Origin: Ruminococcaceae bacterium UBA5397
Lineage (GTDB): Bacteria; Bacillota; Clostridia; Oscillospirales; Acutalibacteraceae
Direction: 5' to 3'
DNA: 5,396 nucleotides
NCBI GenBank assembly: GCA_002411615.1
Contig: DHOF01000089.1
Span: 1 to 5,396 of the forward strand
The position numbers and the translations under genes were made by a program. Below the pieces are notes generated by a model. It ran no database searches. It worked only from the letters and a program-made list of their open reading frames with translations, and was not told the origin of the DNA. This document shows, in pieces, positions 1 to 3,380 of this stretch; positions within the stretch are counted from its first letter, which is position 1, and each line of letters starts with the position of its first letter.

Positions 1-19
1 AAAAAAAGAAGGATTGTAC

Positions 20-48
20 TTGAAAAAGCTGTAAAGATACGGTAAAAT
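20..48 (+). promoter_or_regulatory. Sigma-A-type promoter for the mazG cluster
   Basis: TTGAAA at 20-25 and TAAAAT at 43-48 are separated by exactly 17 bases, a near-consensus housekeeping promoter. Transcription would start around position 55. That leaves a leader of about 35 bases before the ATG at 91 and makes a TTG start at 64 unlikely, because almost no transcript would precede it. This suggests mazG is the first gene of its transcript. The call rests on motif match only. Confidence 0.65.
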
Positions 49-90
49 AAAAATACCCAGTTTTTGAGTCAAAGGGGGAAGCATCTGCTG

Positions 91-762
91 ATGGCTTTTT
101 CGATTAAAGAACATTACAATTTTCAGGATATGCTGGAGATTATGAAAATCCTGCGGGCACCGAATGGCTGTCCATGGGATCGGGAACAGGATCATCATTC
201 GATTCGCAATAATTTTATCGAAGAGACTTATGAGGCGGTTGAAGCCATTGATACAGATAATGTCGACCTTATGCGCGAGGAGCTAGGCGATGTTTTGCTG
301 CAGGTGCTCTTTCACTGTCAGATTGAAAGTGAAAAAGGAAATTTTACTTTTGCCGATGTGGTAGATGAATTGGCACATAAGATGATTGAGCGCCATCCGC
401 ATGTCTTTTCTACGGTAAAAGTGAATTCTTCTAAAGAAGTTCTCAAAAATTGGGATGTGATTAAGAATCACACCAAACATCGGGATTCCGGTTCTGAGAT
501 ATTAAAAGCAGTTTCGCCGGCATTGCCTGCGCTAATGCGTGCAGCAAAGGTACAAAAGAAAGCTCAGAAACTTGGCTTCCCAGAAGAAATCGAAGCAGAA
601 GAAAATGAAAAAACAATTTCGCCGGAAAAAGCTGGAGCGTATTTGTTTGAAGCAGTTCGGGCTGTCAAAAACGCCGGTGTAGAGCCGGAAGAAATGCTCT
701 CCAAAGAAACAGAAGCATATCTTTTGAGATATGAGTCATGGGAAAAATCTTCCGGAAAATAA
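91..762 (+). CDS. mazG: MazG-type nucleoside triphosphate pyrophosphohydrolase
   Basis: This 223-residue protein belongs to the MazG family, all-alpha enzymes that hydrolyse (d)NTPs, including aberrant ones, to NMP and pyrophosphate in the cytoplasm. The N-terminal MazG domain (about 11-125) carries the family signature: NGCPWDREQ at 25-33, the metal-binding EExxE at 44-48, EELGD at 63-67 and RHPHVF at 101-106. A linker with PALPALMRAAKVQKKA (143-158) and GF (162-163) leads into the second MazG repeat. That repeat is shortened and has EKAGAYLF (179-186) where the family normally has an EELGD-like metal site, so the C-terminal half is probably not catalytic. The ATG at 91 is chosen because AAGGGGG lies at 72-78; the alternative TTG at 64 lacks a good site. 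An in-frame TAA at 43-45 rules out fusion to an upstream tetrapyrrole methylase domain, which B. subtilis YabN has. HU and rqcP follow on the same strand. Confidence 0.93.
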   Translation: MAFSIKEHYNFQDMLEIMKILRAPNGCPWDREQDHHSIRNNFIEETYEAVEAIDTDNVDLMREELGDVLLQVLFHCQIESEKGNFTFADVVDELAHKMIERHPHVFSTVKVNSSKEVLKNWDVIKNHTKHRDSGSEILKAVSPALPALMRAAKVQKKAQKLGFPEEIEAEENEKTISPEKAGAYLFEAVRAVKNAGVEPEEMLSKETEAYLLRYESWEKSSGK

Positions 763-834
763 AATGGTTTGTTCTCGGCGTTTGCCGATGAATATGAAAG
801 GAAATTGCTAGAAATTTTAGGAGGTAAAAAGATT

Positions 835-1110
835 ATGAACAAAACGGAACTGATCGCTGCCGTAGCAGAAAAGGCTAATCTTTCTAAAAAGGACGCAGAC
901 AGCGCAATTGCTGCTGTCATTGATACTGTCGTAGAAACTGTTGCAAAAGAAGATAAGGTTCAGCTGGTAGGTTTTGGTACTTTTGAGTGCCGCCATCGCA
1001 GTGCCCGTAAAGGCCGCGATCCCCGTACTAATAAAGAGATCGAGATCCCCGCTTCCAAGATTCCGGCATTTAAGGCTGGCAAAGCGTTTAAGGACGCAGT
1101 TTCTAAGTAA
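835..1110 (+). CDS. hup: HU family nucleoid DNA-binding protein
   Basis: This 91-residue protein has the usual length of an HU/DBP-II histone-like protein, which dimerises, bends DNA without strong sequence specificity and compacts the nucleoid. The N-terminal helical dimerisation region runs over about 1-45 and begins [13 protein letters not shown]. The conserved turn GFGTF is at 46-50. The DNA-gripping beta-arm spans about 52-75, with RKGRDPRT at 58-65; Pro63 is at the tip position that intercalates between base pairs in this family. The C-terminal helix [11 protein letters not shown] is at 79-89. The start is fixed by AGGAGG at 819-824, ten bases before the ATG; an upstream TTG at 769 would add 22 residues absent from the family. 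The gene lies 72 bases after mazG and is followed directly by a strong hairpin terminator, so its transcript may largely end there. Whether it has its own promoter is not clear. Confidence 0.96.
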   Translation: MNKTELIAAVAEKANLSKKDADSAIAAVIDTVVETVAKEDKVQLVGFGTFECRHRSARKGRDPRTNKEIEIPASKIPAFKAGKAFKDAVSK

Positions 1111-1125
1111 GCGAATGATGAATGC

Positions 1126-1171
1126 GGCAGTGATGTGATTTTTTAAAATCATATTGCTGCCTTTTATTTTT
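1126..1171 (+). terminator. Intrinsic terminator between HU and rqcP
   Basis: The arms at 1126-1142 and 1145-1161 can pair over up to 17 positions, all Watson-Crick or G-U (three wobbles), and begin with GGCAG/CTGCC at the base. The innermost A-T pairs probably open to form the loop. A T-rich tail, TTTTATTTTT, follows at 1162-1171. It sits 15 bases after the HU stop and ends five bases before the rqcP ribosome binding site, so it would cap HU mRNA and allow only partial read-through into rqcP unless rqcP has its own promoter. I see none between them. Confidence 0.85.
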
Positions 1172-1190
1172 GAAAGAAGGAGACAGAAAA

Positions 1191-1445
1191 ATGCGTCTTG
1201 ACAAGTATCTGAAAGTTTCCAGACTAATAAAACGGCGTACCGTTGCAAATGAAGCTTGTGATGCGGGAAAAGTTCTGGTCAATCAAAAGCCTGCACGAGC
1301 TTCTTATGACGTAAAAGAAGGAGACCTTTTGGAAATTACACTCGGCTCAAAAACGATTCGGGCAAAAGTGCTGTCGGTTCAGGAATATGCGACAAAAGAT
1401 TATGCGGGAACCATGTATCAGATTCTGGAGGATTCCCAGTCTTGA
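1191..1445 (+). CDS. rqcP: RqcP, S4-domain ribosome quality control protein
   Basis: This 84-residue single-domain S4 protein begins MRLDKYLKVSRLIKRR and closely matches B. subtilis RqcP (formerly YabO, about 86 residues). In that pathway RqcP binds the obstructed 50S subunit with RqcH and tRNA-Ala and supports template-independent C-terminal alanine tailing of stalled nascent chains. The S4 fold covers roughly residues 1-60, including the family segment DAGKVLVNQKPARAS (24-38) and DVKEGDLLEI (40-49). Basic residues expected to contact 23S rRNA, such as Arg2 and Arg16, are present. The start is supported by AAGGAG at 1177-1182; a TTG at 1170 has no comparable site. It is the last gene of the mazG-HU-rqcP cluster, separated from HU by a hairpin terminator and followed by another one. 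In B. subtilis the next genes are yabP, yabQ and divIC; none is present here. An Hsp15-like role is a weaker alternative. Confidence 0.92.
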   Translation: MRLDKYLKVSRLIKRRTVANEACDAGKVLVNQKPARASYDVKEGDLLEITLGSKTIRAKVLSVQEYATKDYAGTMYQILEDSQS

Positions 1446-1529
1446 TTTGTTTGCAGCAATTATAAGAAAAACAAAATTTGAGCACCATTTCGTTCCGTAT
1501 TTTTTAAACACTTCTAAAATTCGAAATAT

Positions 1530-1564
1530 AAAAATCGGCATGATAAAATATCATGCCGATTTTT
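1530..1564. terminator. Bidirectional terminator between rqcP and the zinc-ribbon gene
   Basis: A perfect 16-bp inverted repeat has arms at 1530-1545 and 1549-1564 around the loop AAA, with ATCGGCATGAT in the core and A-run and T-run flanks. Read on either strand it gives a hairpin ending in a U-run, so it can serve rqcP on the plus strand and the convergent zinc-ribbon gene, whose stop is 22 bases away, on the minus strand. The remaining spacer, 1446-1529, shows no gene or other signal. Confidence 0.9.
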
Positions 1565-1585
1565 GCTATCAAATATTTTTACAGA

Positions 1586-1975
1586 TTAGGTTTTCTTTAC
1601 AAACACGGTTTGGCATTTCGGACAGGTAATTTCAATTTTGCCCCGTCCTTTTGGAACACGAAGGGTGGCTTTGCATTTTGGACAGTGAAAATACCGGTGC
1701 GTTTTGTCTTTTTGATGTCTGAAAAGACTTAAAAGACGGCTGGAGATAGGACTCCAGATTCCCAGAAAAACCTGATTTTCAGCCCAGCGTTTTTCGTGAT
1801 TGCGCGAAAACATTCGGAAAAAAGACCAAATGATAACGGCAAATCCGAGGTAATAGAGGAACCATAGGCCGGTTAGCTGACCAATGAGGGCAAGGATCAT
1901 ATAAAGAACCAGTAAAGCAATATTTAATTGGTCGGTACCGTGTCGCCCATACATAAATTTTTGAAGCCAATTCAT
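1586..1975 (-). CDS. Two-helix membrane protein with C-terminal zinc ribbon, function unknown
   Basis: This 129-residue protein is of a type I associate with uncharacterised clostridial proteins; I cannot assign a function. A short N-terminal segment with FMYGRHGTDQL (7-17) is followed by two adjacent hydrophobic helices, about 18-36 and 37-56, split by GQLTG. Basic residues flank them on both sides, which suggests both ends face the cytoplasm. A charged linker (57-95) leads to a rubredoxin-like zinc ribbon with CPKC at 98-101 and CPKC at 118-121, 16 residues apart, probably holding one zinc ion. The ATG at 1975 is preferred, ten bases after AAGGGA (1986-1991 on the complement); a TTG immediately upstream (1978) is an alternative that adds one residue. 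It is monocistronic, with its own promoter and a shared bidirectional terminator, and is divergent from alaX. The ribbon may bind nucleic acid or protein, or sense metal, but nothing here decides between these. Confidence 0.85.
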   Translation of the reverse strand: MNWLQKFMYGRHGTDQLNIALLVLYMILALIGQLTGLWFLYYLGFAVIIWSFFRMFSRNHEKRWAENQVFLGIWSPISSRLLSLFRHQKDKTHRYFHCPKCKATLRVPKGRGKIEITCPKCQTVFVKKT

Positions 1976-2007
1976 CAAAAAACATTCCCTTCGTCGCTAC
2001 TGAATTG

Positions 2008-2036
2008 ATTGTAACCCCAATGCTTGTGAAAAACAA
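2008..2036 (-). promoter_or_regulatory. Sigma-A-type promoter for the zinc-ribbon gene
   Basis: On the minus strand, TTGTTT (complement of 2031-2036) and TACAAT (complement of 2008-2013) are 17 bases apart. Transcription would start near 2001, about ten bases before the ribosome binding site of the zinc-ribbon gene. The -10 box is one base from consensus; the -35 box keeps only TTG. An inverted repeat at 2035-2053 abuts and slightly overlaps the -35 box. Confidence 0.55.
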
Positions 2037-2053
2037 TCCTTTTTAAAAGGATT
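2035..2053. repeat. 9-1-9 inverted repeat beside the zinc-ribbon promoter
   Basis: AATCCTTTT and AAAAGGATT form a perfect dyad around one central T. It overlaps the outer two bases of the minus-strand -35 box. By position it could be an operator for the zinc-ribbon gene. It lies outside both predicted transcripts, so an RNA role is less likely. The AT-rich core makes a chance palindrome possible. Confidence 0.4.
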
Positions 2054-2071
2054 CATAAAAAGTTCAAGATG

Positions 2072-2089
2072 TTGGAAAGCTTTTTCCAA
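2072..2089. repeat. 7-bp inverted repeat in the divergent intergenic region
   Basis: TTGGAAA (2072-2078) and TTTCCAA (2083-2089) flank the four-base centre GCTT. It lies midway between the two divergent promoters, directly before another palindrome at 2091-2103. It could be a binding site for a dimeric regulator; there is no direct evidence. Confidence 0.35.
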
Positions 2090-2104
2090 ATAGAATAATT
2101 CTAA
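2090..2104. promoter_or_regulatory. Possible Fur/PerR-type operator upstream of alaX
   Basis: TAGAATAATTCTA (2091-2103) is a perfect 6-1-6 dyad. Widened to 15 bases it fits the 7-1-7 architecture of Fur-family boxes and matches the B. subtilis PerR consensus TTATAATNATTATAA at 11 of 14 non-central positions, compared with about 9 of 14 for the Fur box. It lies about 28 bases upstream of the alaX -10 box, near the expected -35 region. The function is inferred from the pattern alone. Confidence 0.3.
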
Positions 2105-2132
2105 AAGAGAATTTATTAAATCTTATTTTGCT

Positions 2133-2138
2133 TATAAT
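2133..2138 (+). promoter_or_regulatory. -10 box of the probable alaX promoter
   Basis: A perfect TATAAT lies 39 bases before the alaX ATG, giving a leader of about 32 bases. No convincing -35 box is found: the 17-base-spaced hexamer at 2110-2115 is AATTTA. A TG at 2129-2130 is one base off the extended -10 position. A weak -35 would suit an activated or regulated promoter. Confidence 0.5.
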
Positions 2139-2177
2139 GGAAAAAGAACTGTTCAAAAGAATGAAAGAGGAATTATC

Positions 2178-3332
2178 ATGAAGACAGAGACAATTTATTA
2201 TGAAGAACCGTATTGCAGACGCTTTCGGGGAAAAGTTCTCTCCTGCAGACCAAAAGGGAAAACATGGCAGGTAGAGCTTGACCGTACTGCTTTTTATCCG
2301 GAAGGGGGAGGCCAGCCGGGTGATCAGGGAGTTCTTGATACAGTCAATGTGTTGGATACAAAAGAAAAGGATGGAATTATCTTTCATGAGACAGATCGTC
2401 CTTTAAAAGAGGGCTCTTATGTGACAGGCGGAATTAATTGGCCGCTTCGTCTTTCGAGAATGCAGGAGCATACAGGAGAACATATCGTATCAGGAATCAT
2501 TCATCGGCTGTTTGGCTTTAATAATGTGGGATTTCATATGGGCAGTGAATGTGTTACGCTGGATTTGGATGGCGTTTTAACACAGGATCAGCTTCATGTT
2601 GTAGAATTGATGGCAAACGATGCGGTCTATCAGAATAAGAAGGTAGAAATTACCTATCCAAACGAAGAAGAACTCAAAAAGATTGATTATCGCAGCAAGA
2701 AGGAACTGACAGGAGCAGTGCGGATTGTGACGATTCCGGATTATGATGTTTGTGCCTGCTGCGGAACGCATGTTTCTCATACCGGAGAGATCGGTGCGAT
2801 TAAACTGATCGGCTTTTTGCATTATAAAGGTGGAATTCGGATCAGCATGCTCTGTGGAATTCGGGCGATGCAGGATTACGAAGAGAAACAAAACGGCGTA
2901 GCAGCTGTCAGTGCGCTTCTTTCTGCAAAACCGGGAGAGATTGCAGGGGCAGTCGAACGCCTGAAAGAGAGTGAAACGCAGCTTCGTCAGGAGAATGCGG
3001 AACTTCGGCATCAGCTTTTAGAGAGGAAAGCAGAAACGCTGGTTCCCGAAAATGGAGTCTTTTGTATTTTTGAAAAAAATTTAAAAGGGGACGACTTGCG
3101 CAGCTTTTGTCTGGAACTAAAGAAAAAGAGCCGTTTGTCGGCTGTTTTTAGCGGAGAAAACGGAAGATATCAGTATGCACTTTCTTCGGACGATGATTCC
3201 CGCGTGGTTGGAAAGGCACTCAATGCAGCATTTCATGGCCGCGGCGGCGGTAAACCGGAGTTAGTACAGGGAAGTGTACAAGAGGAAGAAGAAAAGGTCA
3301 GGGCTTATTTTCAAGCCCTCAGTGAAAAATAG
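2178..3332 (+). CDS. alaX: Alanyl-tRNA editing protein, long AlaX form with DHHA1 domain
   Basis: This 384-residue protein is a free-standing homologue of the editing half of alanyl-tRNA synthetase. Such proteins hydrolyse Ser- or Gly-tRNA-Ala in trans, in the cytoplasm, to prevent mistranslation of Ala codons. The N-terminal barrel (about 1-90) holds the FYPEGGGQPGD motif at 39-49. The editing core (about 90-235) has the zinc-binding HxxxH in QEHTGEHI (His98, His102) and the second pair in CCGTHVSHTGEIG (Cys194 and His198), so the catalytic site looks complete. A probable coiled coil (about 253-285) leads into a DHHA1-like C-terminal domain ending in the glycine-rich GRGGGKPELVQG (353-364), as in the AlaRS C-Ala region that contacts tRNA. 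No aminoacylation domain is present, so it is not AlaRS itself. The ATG at 2178 follows AGAGGA (2166-2171) by six bases. The gene is monocistronic, divergent from the zinc-ribbon gene and convergent with metH, with a strong terminator just after its stop. Confidence 0.95.
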   Translation: MKTETIYYEEPYCRRFRGKVLSCRPKGKTWQVELDRTAFYPEGGGQPGDQGVLDTVNVLDTKEKDGIIFHETDRPLKEGSYVTGGINWPLRLSRMQEHTGEHIVSGIIHRLFGFNNVGFHMGSECVTLDLDGVLTQDQLHVVELMANDAVYQNKKVEITYPNEEELKKIDYRSKKELTGAVRIVTIPDYDVCACCGTHVSHTGEIGAIKLIGFLHYKGGIRISMLCGIRAMQDYEEKQNGVAAVSALLSAKPGEIAGAVERLKESETQLRQENAELRHQLLERKAETLVPENGVFCIFEKNLKGDDLRSFCLELKKKSRLSAVFSGENGRYQYALSSDDDSRVVGKALNAAFHGRGGGKPELVQGSVQEEEEKVRAYFQALSEK

Positions 3333-3333
3333 A

Positions 3334-3363
3334 AAAAAGGGACGGATTTTTCCGTCCCTTTTT
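3334..3363. terminator. Bidirectional terminator between alaX and metH
   Basis: Arms at 3334-3346 and 3351-3363 form a perfect 13-bp stem with a GGGACGGA core around a TTTT loop, with an A-run on the left and a T-run on the right. The hairpin begins one base after the alaX stop and ends 17 bases from the metH stop, so it can end both convergent transcripts. Confidence 0.92.
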
Positions 3364-3380
3364 AATTTTTAATTTCAAAT

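Noticed and set aside
64..90. TTG start at 64 adding nine residues to MazG
   Set aside because: It lies about ten bases after the predicted transcription start and has no ribosome binding site, while the ATG at 91 is preceded by AAGGGGG.
760..788. Possible HU promoter (TAAAAT at 760-765) and a hairpin at 775-788 (TCGGC/GCCGA)
   Set aside because: There is no acceptable -35 box at 16-18 bases, and the 5-bp hairpin has no T-run. Both are too weak to annotate, although a separate HU promoter remains possible.
769..834. N-terminal extension of HU from a TTG at 769
   Set aside because: HU proteins begin at MNKTEL-type residues and are about 90 residues long; AGGAGG at 819-824 points to the ATG at 835.
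564..1248. Minus-strand open frames opposite mazG and HU
   Set aside because: They lie antisense to two well-supported genes, have no ribosome binding site or recognisable motif, and their residue make-up is that of antisense shadow.
2139..2177. Riboswitch or T-box leader before alaX
   Set aside because: The stretch from the -10 box to the start codon is only 39 bases, too short for either, and no T-box or other conserved element is visible.
3301..3318. GGGCTT/AAGCCC hairpin at the end of alaX
   Set aside because: A 6-bp stem within coding sequence without a following T-run; the true terminator lies just downstream at 3334-3363.
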